DNA of 64,000 nucleotides from Acidobacteriota bacterium (GTDB lineage Bacteria > Acidobacteriota > Terriglobia > Terriglobales > Acidobacteriaceae), in assembly GCA_013289795.1 (NCBI GenBank), contig JABCZH010000002.1, forward strand, positions 310,001-374,000. The letters are read 5' to 3'. The number at the start of each line of letters is the position of its first letter. Position 1 is the stretch's first letter. Below are positions 29,501-37,446 of the stretch, piece after piece. Below the pieces are notes generated by a model that did no database searches, was not told the DNA's origin, and worked only from the letters and a program-made list of their open reading frames with translations. A program made the position numbers and the translations under genes.

Positions 29501-30163
29501 GGCTACGGCGAGTCGTTGGTGCAGGCGGGTCGGGGAGATGAAGCCAAAGCCAGTCTGGATGAAGGCCTGGCGCTCGCCCGCGAGCTCAAGAATGACAGTC
29601 TGGTGGCTCAACTCCTGCGCTACCAGGGAGACAGCGTTTCTTACAGCGGTGACTACAAGGCAGCGCGTGAACTGTACGATCAGTCGCTGCAATCGGCGGC
29701 TCGCGCCAAGGACGCCGAGAATATTCTGCTCGCCAAGTTAGCCCTGGCGCGCAACGATCTGCAACAGGGCCGGTCAGCAGCCGCCATTTCCGCGTTGAAG
29801 AACCTGGCGCAGCAGGCCGAGAGTCAAGGGCTCAAGTACGAGGCGGTCGAGTGTTCGCTGGATTTGGGTGAAGCCCTCCTGAACACCAAAGCCTTGCCGC
29901 AGGCGCGCCTGGAGCTGGAGCGGGCGCTGACCAGGAGCGAAAAGTTGGGGTTGCGATCGCTGCAGGCGAGGGCGGAATATTTGCTGGCAACAGTTTCACG
30001 TCTCAGCGGAAGCAATTCGCTGGCTTTGGACCACTATCACGAATCACTGCGTCTGCTGGACGAGATTCGCAAGGAAGCCGGTAACGACAAGATCATGGCA
30101 CGGGCCGACTTCGCCGCCATCTCAAACGATACCAAGCGCTGGGCCGCATCCTCGAAGCCATGA
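26543..30163 (+). CDS. Membrane Ser/Thr kinase with TolB-like domain and long TPR tail
   Basis: 1206 residues. After a disordered Asp/Thr-rich N-terminus (DATLID) comes an intact Hanks-type kinase at 91-350: LGEGGMGAVYKAK (98-110), Lys120, HRDLKPQN (212 onward), DFGLA (232 onward) and GTMEYMSPEQ. A transmembrane helix at about 374-392 (AVWKWATAVLVIVVAGWML) is followed by a TolB-N/FlgO-like domain at about 407-545 (ASLAILPFRNASGDASLDWL) and then about 15 TPR units to residue 1190, several nearly identical (IKKQIGDKRGIA, IRREIGDKRGVA, LRRSTGDKRGAA). The repeats suggest recent tandem duplication and a protein-docking surface outside the membrane. Its stop overlaps the panE start. Confidence 0.9.
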   Translation: MEGPKTPRDAAADASSRGLRAPVKGESSSSDVRNPDPAASPTPHDPYATLVDLDATLIDVVRTPAPATRTPPGLFVSAAILQLGDVLGGRYEILQLLGEGGMGAVYKAKDRELDRFVALKVIRRDLASNAAIVARFKQELLLSHQVTHKNVIRIYDLADADGVKFITMEFIEGADLRRLLMEHGKFAPEEAVETIRQTCFALYAAHAVNVIHRDLKPQNIMRDLQGRTLVMDFGLARSVESDGMTNTGALVGTMEYMSPEQAVGKELDQRSDIFALGLVFFELLTGNTPYKADTAIASLLKRNQERAIPAVDMDPSIPKGLSDIVGKCLERDLSLRYQSVQEILNDLDAWQGKRPISASLISAQFPASTKSLAVWKWATAVLVIVVAGWMLRGRILPNAGKKAHGPVASLAILPFRNASGDASLDWLGSSLAEMLSTDVGQSASLRTVSSDRLHQVIKDLHLNPNSQLDPQMLRQLGEFSNAQTLVWGQYVKIGDQIRIDATLQDLKRQRTSSLKAEAQSEKDLLAAVDRLAQSIRENLALSPEIVKELQAQAFRPSSKSTEALRDYNQGIELVRQGNNLEAQKKFDSATQEDSEFALAFSRLAQTYSNLGYDNEAERYSRRAVELSGPLPTSEKYLIEASNARIQNDTQKAIAAYQNIVKVAPEDPDIQFTLASLYEDANDFDNARSHLATVLEQDPKYVDALLASGRVEIKSGNPQNGLDFLNRALTLAIQLDNQEEKAAILQAIGVAYRLTDKPQEALRNYQESMAIKKQIGDKRGIAVSLNESAQAQVMLGQREAALASYKEALQIRREIGDKRGVADTLNDLANFYQDAAQPDEALKLYKEALQSNRDLADESGQAMILNNIGTSYLSKGQYQDALTYYQQALQLRDKLKVPDDIAETIRNLAVTDTKLGQYDEALSQYLKALDLRRSTGDKRGAALASYDMGSVFAYQGRYGAALNARQEALKTFRELQDRTYWMGEILSGYGESLVQAGRGDEAKASLDEGLALARELKNDSLVAQLLRYQGDSVSYSGDYKAARELYDQSLQSAARAKDAENILLAKLALARNDLQQGRSAAAISALKNLAQQAESQGLKYEAVECSLDLGEALLNTKALPQARLELERALTRSEKLGLRSLQARAEYLLATVSRLSGSNSLALDHYHESLRLLDEIRKEAGNDKIMARADFAAISNDTKRWAASSKP

Positions 30164-31116
30164 GCAAGAGAGGATTCGCGGTTGTCGGCGTTGGCGGGGT
30201 TGGCGGGTACTTCGCGGCCGTCCTGGCACGGGCCGGATACCCGGTTTCTGTGGTGGCTCGCGGGCCAAGTCTTGAGGCTATCCGCAGGGACGGCCTGCGG
30301 ATCCTAAGCCCCAAGGGCGATTTCACCGTTGCGGTCGAGAAAGCCACTGATAAAGCTGAAGACATAGGCCCGGTGGACGCCGTCATTCTAGCGGTCAAGG
30401 CCTGGCAGGTCACCGAGGCAGCGACTGCCATGCGGCCCCTTCTGGCATCAACGACCAGGGTGCTGCCGCTTGAAAACGGAGTGGAGGCGAGTGCGCAGGT
30501 GCAGCAGGTTCTTGGCCCTAAGCATTCGCTGATGGGCCTTTGCCGGATCATCGCTTCGGTCGAGTCGCCGGGCTGCATCCGCCACGGCGGACTCGATCCC
30601 ACGGTTGCGCTCGGGGAGCCGGACGGCTCGGCTTTGTCCGAGAATGCGCTTGCGTTGACCGAAGCGCTCAAGACCGCGGGTGTCACGGTTCAGACGCCTC
30701 CAGACATTCACGCCGCTCTGTGGGAAAAGCTGCTCTTCATCGCCGCCCTAAGCGGCACCGGCGCTGTGGCACGTTCCACCATCGGAGAGATGCGCAGTTG
30801 CCCGCCGACTCGTGAACTTCTGCAACAGTTGATGGAGGAGGTCGCTGCCGTCGCCCGCAGCCGCGGCATTCGAATCTCAGAAGACGTCGTCAAGCGCACG
30901 TTAGCCTTTGTGGACGCCAGCCCCGCCGACGGCACATCATCGATGCAGCGAGACATGGCAGCGGGACGACCGTCTGAGTTGGAAGCCATCATCGGCGCCG
31001 TAGTTCGCTTCGGCGACCACGCAGGAGTGCCTACGCCCGCCATGGATTACGTATATGCCAGTTTGTTGCCACAGGAGAATCGGGTGCGTGGGCGTGGACA
31101 GGCTCCAGTCAGGTAA
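30160..31116 (+). CDS. panE: 2-dehydropantoate 2-reductase
   Basis: 318 residues. Reduces ketopantoate to pantoate with NADPH in coenzyme A synthesis. The N-terminal Rossmann motif GVGGVGGYFAAVLARAGY (GxGxxG with the family spacing), the conserved KAWQVTEAA region (VKAWQ; Lys typical of KPR) and LENGVEASAQVQQ are present, and the C-terminal helical domain contains the catalytic Lys region (ALWEKLLFIAALSGTGAV) and GRPSELEAIIGAVV. The ATG overlaps the kinase stop (ATGA), implying translational coupling to a signalling gene, which is unusual for panE. Family members also reduce other 2-ketoacids, so panE is the best but not the only assignment. Confidence 0.88.
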   Translation: MSKRGFAVVGVGGVGGYFAAVLARAGYPVSVVARGPSLEAIRRDGLRILSPKGDFTVAVEKATDKAEDIGPVDAVILAVKAWQVTEAATAMRPLLASTTRVLPLENGVEASAQVQQVLGPKHSLMGLCRIIASVESPGCIRHGGLDPTVALGEPDGSALSENALALTEALKTAGVTVQTPPDIHAALWEKLLFIAALSGTGAVARSTIGEMRSCPPTRELLQQLMEEVAAVARSRGIRISEDVVKRTLAFVDASPADGTSSMQRDMAAGRPSELEAIIGAVVRFGDHAGVPTPAMDYVYASLLPQENRVRGRGQAPVR

Positions 31117-31213
31117 TCGTCAAAGCATGGCTGGTTGACTTGTGTCTCAACCAACCTACGACATAGACTTCCTCGGGGCACGGACAGCGGGTTACCAGAA
31201 TGGAGGCACAACA

Positions 31214-31855
31214 ATGGGGCTGAAAGATTGGTTAGTGAAGAATACGCTTGGGGTCACAGGCTATGGCGACGCGCTGGGGCGCGAAGTTGTGACGAATGGC
31301 ATCGCGTTGGGGCGAACTCTTTACTTGGGCCACGGAACACGTCCAATGGCTTGCGATGCCTTTGTCTTTGAGGACAGTAATCACTTAGTTGCGGAAGGTT
31401 TCACGCTGTATTGCCCGGACCCTCTTCACAGTCCCCCTAACGAGGATACCTCTCCATTATCTCTCCACACGCGCTGCGCGGGGCTTGCCTTTGCTGCATT
31501 CTGTACATTCACTGCGGCTAGCAATTTTATGAAAACGGACAATTCAAGTGCGTTTGCCCGGTCACTGGGCAGTAGCACATATGCGGCGCTACGCAATCTC
31601 GGAATGAGCACCGCTCTTCTTGACCACTACAACGATCTCGTGAAGGCTTCCGGGGCCCTCAAGACATTGAATATCGAGAAGCCGGGAACCGGCGATCTGC
31701 TATCTATGTTCCTTCGAGAGGCCAGTACACAGAATGGAGGCGGAGCAGTTGGTTTCCAGCGATCAGGAATCTTGGGGTTTGATTTGATTGCCGTCCCGTT
31801 AGCGCGGGAAACCGTGAAACTGGTAGCAGCGGCTACAAAGAAATTTGGTTGGTAA
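31214..31855 (+). CDS. Unrecognised protein in low-GC block
   Basis: 213 residues from the ATG at 31214, which has TGGAGG eight bases upstream; a GTG at 31142 would add 24 unlikely residues. No family is recognised. The sequence starts MGLKDWLVKNTLGVTGYGDA, has a short Cys-containing hydrophobic stretch (CAGLAFAAFCTFTAASNF) that could insert in or bind a membrane, and ends in a helix (VPLARETVKLVAAATKKFGW). By eye the DNA here is clearly less GC-rich than its neighbours, hinting at horizontal origin. Two unrecognised genes follow on the opposite strand. Confidence 0.6.
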   Translation: MGLKDWLVKNTLGVTGYGDALGREVVTNGIALGRTLYLGHGTRPMACDAFVFEDSNHLVAEGFTLYCPDPLHSPPNEDTSPLSLHTRCAGLAFAAFCTFTAASNFMKTDNSSAFARSLGSSTYAALRNLGMSTALLDHYNDLVKASGALKTLNIEKPGTGDLLSMFLREASTQNGGGAVGFQRSGILGFDLIAVPLARETVKLVAAATKKFGW

Positions 31856-31875
31856 GCAATACTCTGTATTAGTGG

Positions 31876-32295
31876 CTAGGCCCAACGATTCAAGAGACGA
31901 TTGATTTGCGCTGTACTGAGACCTGTCTCAGCATTAAGCTCGTCGGCCTTCTTCGTTGCCATATCGTAATCAGTGAATGTTCCGAACTGTGGCTGAACCG
32001 TGTATCCTTTGACGCCTTCCCGAAGGAGTCCAATCACATAGGTTCCCCCAATCATTTCCCCTCGTCCATCTCTTGCGATGATGGGGTGGTACGCATACTT
32101 CGGTTCATTCGGAGGCCGTGCTGTACGAAAGGCAATGATAGCTTTATTGGCCAGCACCGTCGCTACGCCAAGAACCAGTATCAAAAGCACAAAAAGCCGC
32201 AGGCCACTTCGAACGTCGCTAGGGCCAAATAGCACTGCGAGAAGTAGGAAACCGGCTACCACAATTATGGGAATGAGCCACTTGTTGTTGCCCAT
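31876..32295 (-). CDS. Small two-TM membrane protein with cytoplasmic tail
   Basis: 139 residues, GGGAG nine bases before the ATG. Two transmembrane helices (WLIPIIVVAGFLLLAVLFG and LFVLLILVLGVATVLANKAI) form a hairpin; the soluble C-terminal half (KYAYHPIIARDGRGEMIGGT, YTVQPQFGTFTDYDMATKKA, ETGLSTAQINRLLNRW) contains a small predicted alpha/beta domain. No family is recognised. The start lies 12 bases after the stop of the next upstream gene, so the two minus-strand genes form an operon. Low GC like the rest of this block. Confidence 0.65.
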   Translation of the reverse strand: MGNNKWLIPIIVVAGFLLLAVLFGPSDVRSGLRLFVLLILVLGVATVLANKAIIAFRTARPPNEPKYAYHPIIARDGRGEMIGGTYVIGLLREGVKGYTVQPQFGTFTDYDMATKKADELNAETGLSTAQINRLLNRWA

Positions 32296-32307
32296 CTCAA
32301 AGTCTCC

Positions 32308-32658
32308 CTATTCTTGGGAACTGAAAGCGCGCGCATTGTATGCCGCGAGAACAACATCCTTGAGTGGCGTGCCCGAATATTCCTGAAAAGCTCCCTTCGT
32401 GGTGCGCACAATCATTTTCTTCTCGGAGGGAATATCAAAAAGCCACGCTTGGCACATCGGGTCATTTGTAGCCACCCTATATAGAGTGTCGGTTGTCAGC
32501 AAAGCACGCGGGAACAATGACGGATCAGAAACTTCGCGACTGACCTTTTCCAAGCACACATCGACGCCCTCGCCGGGCTCGGATTCGATCTCAAACAAAA
32601 TGCTCGTATCGTCGTTGCTTTTTGTTCTGATTTGGTTGGTCATAAGAGATACCAGCAC
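32308..32658 (-). CDS. Unrecognised soluble protein, operon partner of the two-TM protein
   Basis: 116 residues from GTG 32658 (AGG six bases upstream) or 110 from ATG 32640. No signal peptide or TM segment. It starts acidic (NDDTSILFEIESEPGEGVDV) and has a C-terminal basic beta-rich part (EKKMIVRTTKGAFQEYSGT). No family is recognised. It precedes the two-TM protein gene by 12 bases. It could be a small adaptor or an immunity-like protein, but nothing in the sequence proves this. Confidence 0.6.
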   Translation of the reverse strand: MLVSLMTNQIRTKSNDDTSILFEIESEPGEGVDVCLEKVSREVSDPSLFPRALLTTDTLYRVATNDPMCQAWLFDIPSEKKMIVRTTKGAFQEYSGTPLKDVVLAAYNARAFSSQE

Positions 32659-32852
32659 GCAAGCCTAGCGCCCACGGAAGTCTCTGTCAATAAGAGCCAT
32701 ACAGGGTAACTCGCGGAGGGCACGTTAGTGGACTCGCAGTTTCCGTCCTCTCGCGGGGGCTGGAAAACTCAAACGCAGAAATCTCCCCGCTTTTCCCCCT
32801 TGCTCCACAGCCCCACCCTCAGCGAAGATGCTTTCATCTCCCTAACACTGCT

Positions 32853-33620
32853 GTGGCCAGCAAACTCAAACTCGCTCGCGAAAAGAATCTTTCGCCCGCT
32901 GCTGCCAAGCTGCGTTTGCTAAAGCGCCTGCACTGTACATTGAAGTTCGAAAAGCGCGCGTGGGACAGCGGCGCGGAGCTGGTAGCCGGCGTGGACGAAG
33001 TCGGCCGCGGCTCGCTGTTCGGGCCCGTAGTGGCCGCCGCCGTCATTCTTGACCCGGCCTATCGCATTCGCGGTCTGCGGGATTCAAAACTGCTCCCGGC
33101 CGAACGCCGCGAAGTGCTGGCGGAACGCATTCGCGAACATGCCATCGCCTGGGCAATCGCCGCCGTGGACGCTGCCCGCATCGATCAAATCAATATCTAC
33201 CAGGCCTCACGCGTCGCCATGCGCGAAGCCGTCGTGAATCTGCGGCCTGGCCCGAATCATTTGCTGATCGACGCCATGCGTTTGGATTGTGATTTGGCGC
33301 AGCAGGCGATCATCCACGGCGACGCGCTGTCCGCCTCCATCGCCGCCGCTTCCATACTCGCCAAGGTAGAACGCGACCGCATGATCTGCGAGTGGGACCC
33401 GGTCTTTCCCGCCTATCGCTTGGCGTCCAACAAAGGCTATAGCACCCCGCATCATCTAGCGGCGCTGCGCCAGCACGGGCCGTCTCCGTTGCACCGCCAA
33501 TCGTTTGCTCCGGTGTGGAGCAACCCCGTGCCGCAAGAGGTCCTAGCCTTCATGCTGGACGAAGAGCCGGCGGAGGTAACGCGCGAGATGCTGGAAGAAG
33601 TCAGCGAAGCCGTGGTCTAG
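32853..33620 (+). CDS. rnhB: Ribonuclease HII
   Basis: 255 residues from a GTG; no in-frame ATG lies upstream. RNase HII removes ribonucleotides misincorporated in DNA and RNA primers. The type 2 RNase H active site is present: GVDEVGRGSLFGPVVAAAVI (Asp and Glu), LLIDAMRLD (Asp), and AASILAKVERDRMICEWD (Asp). The N-terminal extension of about 45 basic residues (KLKLAREKNLSPAAAKLRLL) is longer than in E. coli and is common in Acidobacteria by recollection; it may bind nucleic acid. Convergent with the receiver-like gene, ten bases apart. Confidence 0.93.
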   Translation: MASKLKLAREKNLSPAAAKLRLLKRLHCTLKFEKRAWDSGAELVAGVDEVGRGSLFGPVVAAAVILDPAYRIRGLRDSKLLPAERREVLAERIREHAIAWAIAAVDAARIDQINIYQASRVAMREAVVNLRPGPNHLLIDAMRLDCDLAQQAIIHGDALSASIAAASILAKVERDRMICEWDPVFPAYRLASNKGYSTPHHLAALRQHGPSPLHRQSFAPVWSNPVPQEVLAFMLDEEPAEVTREMLEEVSEAVV

Positions 33621-33629
33621 CCGAAAAGC

Positions 33630-34145
33630 CTAGATCGCGCCCAGCTTGGCGCTCACCTCCATGGCCAAGGCCTCGACCGCCTGCATCTTGGTTTCCGCCT
33701 GGGCCGGAAGCTCCGGGACTTGCAGCGCCATTTGGCAGGAAAGCAGCAGGGCGGTAAGGGTATCGTTCAATTCGTGGTGCAGCGTCTGCTGGGCTTCGTT
33801 CTTCGCCGCGAGCACTTCCCGCTTGCGCCGTTGCAGGGCCCAGCGCACTTCCCGGGCCGCACGGGCGGTTCCTGTGATGGCAAAGTTTAGATACACCGGA
33901 ACCGCAGATCCCAGGTGCTTCAGCACGGTTTCGCTTTCGTCAGGCTGTGCATCCAGCAGCAGCAGGTCGAAGACTACCGCCGAAAATTCCTTTTCCTTCA
34001 ATTGCCAGACCGCCTCGTGCAGAGTGGTGCACACAATCACCGGCTCGTTGGTGGCTTCCTTCAGCCGCTCGGCGCAGTCTTGAGCTTTCGCTACACAGGT
34101 AATCAGCAAGATCATGTCAACAACAGATTGCAGGTCGCTTGCCAC
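33630..34145 (-). CDS. Degenerate receiver plus H-box protein
   Basis: 171 residues from GTG 34145; the ATG at 34115 is the alternative. Residues 11-105 look like a response-regulator receiver: a hydrophobic strand (MILLITCV), then FSAVVFDLLLLD with Asp60 at the phospho-acceptor position, but the N-terminal acidic pair is missing (ITCVAKAQ) and the conserved Lys is not seen. Residues about 108-165 form a helix with TLHHELNDTLTALLLSCQMA, which closely resembles the H-box of histidine kinases (H124-E-L-N), yet no ATP-binding domain follows. So it may be a phosphotransfer or dimerisation partner. It lies directly downstream of the NtrC-type regulator and histidine kinase genes on the same strand. 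Confidence 0.7.
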   Translation of the reverse strand: MASDLQSVVDMILLITCVAKAQDCAERLKEATNEPVIVCTTLHEAVWQLKEKEFSAVVFDLLLLDAQPDESETVLKHLGSAVPVYLNFAITGTARAAREVRWALQRRKREVLAAKNEAQQTLHHELNDTLTALLLSCQMALQVPELPAQAETKMQAVEALAMEVSAKLGAI

Positions 34146-34223
34146 AGAGATGCCATTGAAAATGCAAGGGTTGGTGCGCAGACCCGGCTTCGCTTGTCCC
34201 TTAGCGGGAACCCAATTCCCGAG

Positions 34224-35633
34224 TCAGCACTCCGGAGAACCATATTCCTTCAGCTTGCGATAGAGCGTGGTCTTGCCGATCCCCAGCAGGCGCGCCGCCA
34301 GCAGCTTGTCCCCATTGAGCTGCAGGATGGTGCCCAGGATGGTCTGCTTTTCCAGTTCCGACATCGGAAGGATCTTGGCGGAACCGTTCTTGTCGATGGT
34401 GATATGACCATTGCCTCCATTCATTCCACTAGGCAAATCGGTCAACTGGATTTCCGGTCCACTATTCAAGGCGCAGGCCCGTTCCAGGCAATTCTCCAGC
34501 TCCCGCACATTTCCCGGCCAGTCGTGGGCCAACAAGGCTTTCATGGCACCGTCGCTCAGGGTACATTCCCGTCCGGCATCGCGGGAAACCCGGTCGAGGA
34601 AGCGTCCCGCCAGCAACGGAATGTCCTGCCGGCGTTCCCGCAAAGCGGGAATCTTCAGGCTGAGAACATTCAACCGGAAGTACAAATCACGGCGGAAGTT
34701 CCCCTGGGCGACAGCTTGCTCCAGATCGCGGTTGGTGGCGGCCAGAATTCGCACGTTGATGGGGATGCGCCGAGTGCTGCCCACCGGCCGGATTTCCTTT
34801 TCCTGTATCGCGCGCAGCAGCTTGGCCTGGAGGTCCACCGGCATCTCGCCGATTTCATCGAAGAACACCGTGCCCCCTTCGGCCATGCTCAACAGTCCGT
34901 CCTTGGCTTGCACCGCTCCGGTAAATGCCCCTTTCACGTAGCCGAACAATTCGCTTTCGATCAGGGTTGGCACCAGCGAACCGCAATCCACTGGAAGGAA
35001 AGGCTTGTCGCGAAAAGGGCCGGAGAAATGAATGGACCGTGCCACCAGTTCCTTGCCGGTGCCGCTCTCTCCGAGTATCAGCACTGGGTGATGGCTCTGC
35101 GCCGCTTTGGCGATCATGCGATACAGCCGTTCCATGTCCGGCGAAGTGCCCACGATGCCGCAAAAACCCTGCTTCGACTTGATTCTCTCGCGCAGAATCC
35201 GGTTTTCGCTCTTGAGCTTCAGGTGGGTCGAAACCCGCTCCAGCAGGATGCGCAGTTCGTCAATGCTGAACGGTTTGGTGACGTAGTCATAGGCGCCGTT
35301 CTTCATCGCCTGCACCGCCGACTGCACGGTGCCGCAGCCGGTCACCACAATGACTTCGGTGTCCGGCCGCTCCTGCTTGATTCTATGCAGCGCTTCCATC
35401 CCTCCGGCCCCTGGCAGTTTCAGGTCGAGCAATATCACGTCGATGACTTGCGACTCCAGCAGGCGATAGACATGCTCAGCCGAATCGGCTGCCAGCGCGT
35501 TGTAGCCCAGAGTGCGAGCCACTTCCCGGCAAGCCTCGCGAACCGTACGTTCATCATCAACGATCACCAGGTTCAGAAAGTTTGCGGTTTCGGAGTTGTG
35601 CGAATGGACAGCGGGTGCAGTAGCAGTGCTCAT
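34224..35633 (-). CDS. NtrC-family sigma-54 response regulator (first system)
   Basis: 469 residues. Receiver domain 20-135 with VIVDDERTVR and Asp70 (ILLDLKLPGAGG). AAA+ domain: Walker A GESGTGKE, GAFTGA in ESELFGYVKGAFTGAVQAKD, Walker B GTVFFDEIGEMP, and NWP-like DWPGNVRELENCLE. C-terminal Fis-type HTH (KLLAARLLGIGKTTLYRKLK). All residues needed for sigma-54 activation are present. Its start overlaps the stop of the upstream histidine kinase by four bases (ATGA), so the pair is translationally coupled. The targets are unknown. The receiver-like gene follows in the same direction after 78 bases. Confidence 0.95.
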   Translation of the reverse strand: MSTATAPAVHSHNSETANFLNLVIVDDERTVREACREVARTLGYNALAADSAEHVYRLLESQVIDVILLDLKLPGAGGMEALHRIKQERPDTEVIVVTGCGTVQSAVQAMKNGAYDYVTKPFSIDELRILLERVSTHLKLKSENRILRERIKSKQGFCGIVGTSPDMERLYRMIAKAAQSHHPVLILGESGTGKELVARSIHFSGPFRDKPFLPVDCGSLVPTLIESELFGYVKGAFTGAVQAKDGLLSMAEGGTVFFDEIGEMPVDLQAKLLRAIQEKEIRPVGSTRRIPINVRILAATNRDLEQAVAQGNFRRDLYFRLNVLSLKIPALRERRQDIPLLAGRFLDRVSRDAGRECTLSDGAMKALLAHDWPGNVRELENCLERACALNSGPEIQLTDLPSGMNGGNGHITIDKNGSAKILPMSELEKQTILGTILQLNGDKLLAARLLGIGKTTLYRKLKEYGSPEC

Positions 35634-36493
35634 ATTTGTTTTCCTTGTCTTGGCGTCTGAGGGCCCGGGGCTGCAGCTGGGTCGAAGTTGCCGCCCACTT
35701 CTTTGAGGGTTGGTGGTACGAATTGCGCCGGCAAATGGACAACCACCCGCGTCCCTTTCCCCGGTTCACTCCGCACCACGACGGTTCCCCCGCACTGCTG
35801 GACGATGCTGGAAACCGTGGCCAGACCCAGCCCGCTGCCAGCGCCGGGCTTCTTGGTAGTGAAGAAAGGCTGGAAGACGCGCGCACGGGTTTCAGCATCC
35901 ATACCGTACCCGCTATCGCTAACTTCGAGCTCGACGTGAGTAAGTGAGGCCGACTCGTCAGCCCCTGGGCCGGTGACCGCCGCGCAACAGTTGCGCGTGG
36001 TAAGCGTTATGCAACCGCCGTCGGGCATGGCATCGCGCGCATTCAGCAGCAGGTTAAGAATGATCTGCTGAGAGTGCGCCGGATCCATTTTCACCATTCC
36101 CAGGCCGTCGGCCAGATGCGTGATCAACTCGATGTCCTCTCCGATCAGACGCACCAACAAAATGCGGAGACCGGCAATGGCTTCATTGAATGAAAGTAAA
36201 CTCGCCGTAACCGCACCTTGCCGGGCCACGGCGAGCAGTTGCTGGATCAACTCCGTGCCATGCGACGCCGCCAAGCGTATTTCCTGCGCGTAACGCCGCA
36301 TTGGACTCTGTTTCTCCAGCCCTGCCAGCAGCAAATCGGAGCACAACACCACGCCCGTGAGCAGGTTGTTGAAATCATGCGCCACCCCGCTCACCAGGCG
36401 GCCGATGGCCTCCATCTTTTGCGCATTCCCTAACTGCTCAGTGCTTGCCTCCACTGATTCCAGTTTGGGCTGAATTTGCGCGAGTGCGTTCAT
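35630..36493 (-). CDS. Soluble sensor histidine kinase (first system)
   Basis: 287 residues from the ATG at 36493 (MNALAQIQPKL); the longer frame to 36571 has no support. No transmembrane segment or PAS domain: a short coiled coil (LESVEASTEQLGNAQKMEAI) leads to the H-box SGVAHDFNNLLTGVV with His39. N-box LNLLLNARDAM, G1 DSGYGMDAET, F-box FFTTKKPGAGSGLGLATVSS and G3 GTRVVVHLP are complete. Histidine kinases of this HDFNN type feed NtrC-type regulators; here it overlaps the sigma-54 regulator. With no sensor domain, the signal may come through the coiled coil or a partner protein. Confidence 0.92.
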   Translation of the reverse strand: MNALAQIQPKLESVEASTEQLGNAQKMEAIGRLVSGVAHDFNNLLTGVVLCSDLLLAGLEKQSPMRRYAQEIRLAASHGTELIQQLLAVARQGAVTASLLSFNEAIAGLRILLVRLIGEDIELITHLADGLGMVKMDPAHSQQIILNLLLNARDAMPDGGCITLTTRNCCAAVTGPGADESASLTHVELEVSDSGYGMDAETRARVFQPFFTTKKPGAGSGLGLATVSSIVQQCGGTVVVRSEPGKGTRVVVHLPAQFVPPTLKEVGGNFDPAAAPGPQTPRQGKQI

Positions 36494-36729
36494 GGGGCGC
36501 TCAAGACTTAAGTGGAGCGTGCAAGAACACAACGGTTCCCGAACCGGTCGAACCGAGGCTGCTGTTTTCAAGCTCCCTATTCGGGAAGTCTAGGCCGCGT
36601 CACCCTTGCCTGATTAGGACTGCCGTCACATTGCAGAAGTGATGACCAAACCGGAACTTCGAGCGGTAGTGGATATCGCTGATTAGGGCTATCCCCCGCT
36701 TTTTCAATGCCGAGCAAGAACCGCAAAAC

Positions 36730-37287
36730 CTATTCTTGGACTGGCAGGGGCTGGATCAAGCGGAAGGTGAGTCGCCGCCCAGTGGAAAACTGGACATCGT
36801 TCGCGGCCGACCCTGACCCGGCACGGTCCCGGGAACCGCCTTTGGCGAAAACGCTGGAGGTATGCATCTCCACCGCTTTGCCATTCAAGACCATCGAGGA
36901 AACTGTCAATCGCAGATAACCCGGCTCCCGCGGCGCGGAGAACTTAGCTGCCAGCACCCTGCCCGTGATCGCGGTTCCACCAGGGACCAGGGCCTGCCCC
37001 TGAACTACGACCGGTTCATCCAATACCGCCTGAAACTGGTCTCCCAAGCGGGCTTCAGCACTCGACAAGGGAGACTGAAGCCGAACCACAATGGCCGTCC
37101 CGGCGGGAATGGAACTGGAAGCAAAGGCCTGCGTGGGGGAGATTCCGTCGCTGTGGGCGGAGTCGTTAAACGGGAGGTTCTTGGCGTCTTCTTTCGGTGA
37201 GAGAAGCCCCGGTTGACCTGAGCAGGCCGAAAGCGGCAGCAGTGCGAGTCCGAGAAGGATCCACGATAATCGCCCCACCCGCTGCAT
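36730..37287 (-). CDS. Lipoprotein, beta-rich, unknown function
   Basis: 185 residues from the ATG at 37287, with AGGAT upstream. The signal peptide ends in a lipobox (LLPLSAC, Cys22). The mature domain (GTAIVVRLQSPLSSAEARLG, FQAVLDEPVVVQGQALVPGG, ITGRVLAAKFSAPREPGYL, RLTVSSMVLNGKAVEMHTS) resembles beta-sandwich domains of TrbI/VirB10-like or TraF-type proteins: short barrel strands and a conserved VPGGTAITGRV turn. A standard acidobacterial family, by recollection, but unnamed. It lies between the sensor kinase and the toxin-antitoxin pair; no operon relation. Confidence 0.75.
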   Translation of the reverse strand: MQRVGRLSWILLGLALLPLSACSGQPGLLSPKEDAKNLPFNDSAHSDGISPTQAFASSSIPAGTAIVVRLQSPLSSAEARLGDQFQAVLDEPVVVQGQALVPGGTAITGRVLAAKFSAPREPGYLRLTVSSMVLNGKAVEMHTSSVFAKGGSRDRAGSGSAANDVQFSTGRRLTFRLIQPLPVQE

Positions 37288-37446
37288 GACTAGATCCTGC
37301 CTGCCAATCGGCCCCACCGCAAGTCGCACGGCAGATGCCATCGGGTAGTCCCAATGGCTCAATCAGATGCGAGGGTCGGAACGTAAGAGGCCGAGAACTT
37401 TCTTCTCCGCGATGCTTACCGCAACAGCGAAATTGTGCAGTCATTG

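Noticed and set aside
33915-35660. 581-codon plus-strand ORF opposite the first sigma-54 regulator
   Set aside because: The minus strand carries all AAA+ and receiver motifs; the plus frame is His/Gln/Arg-rich without family features.
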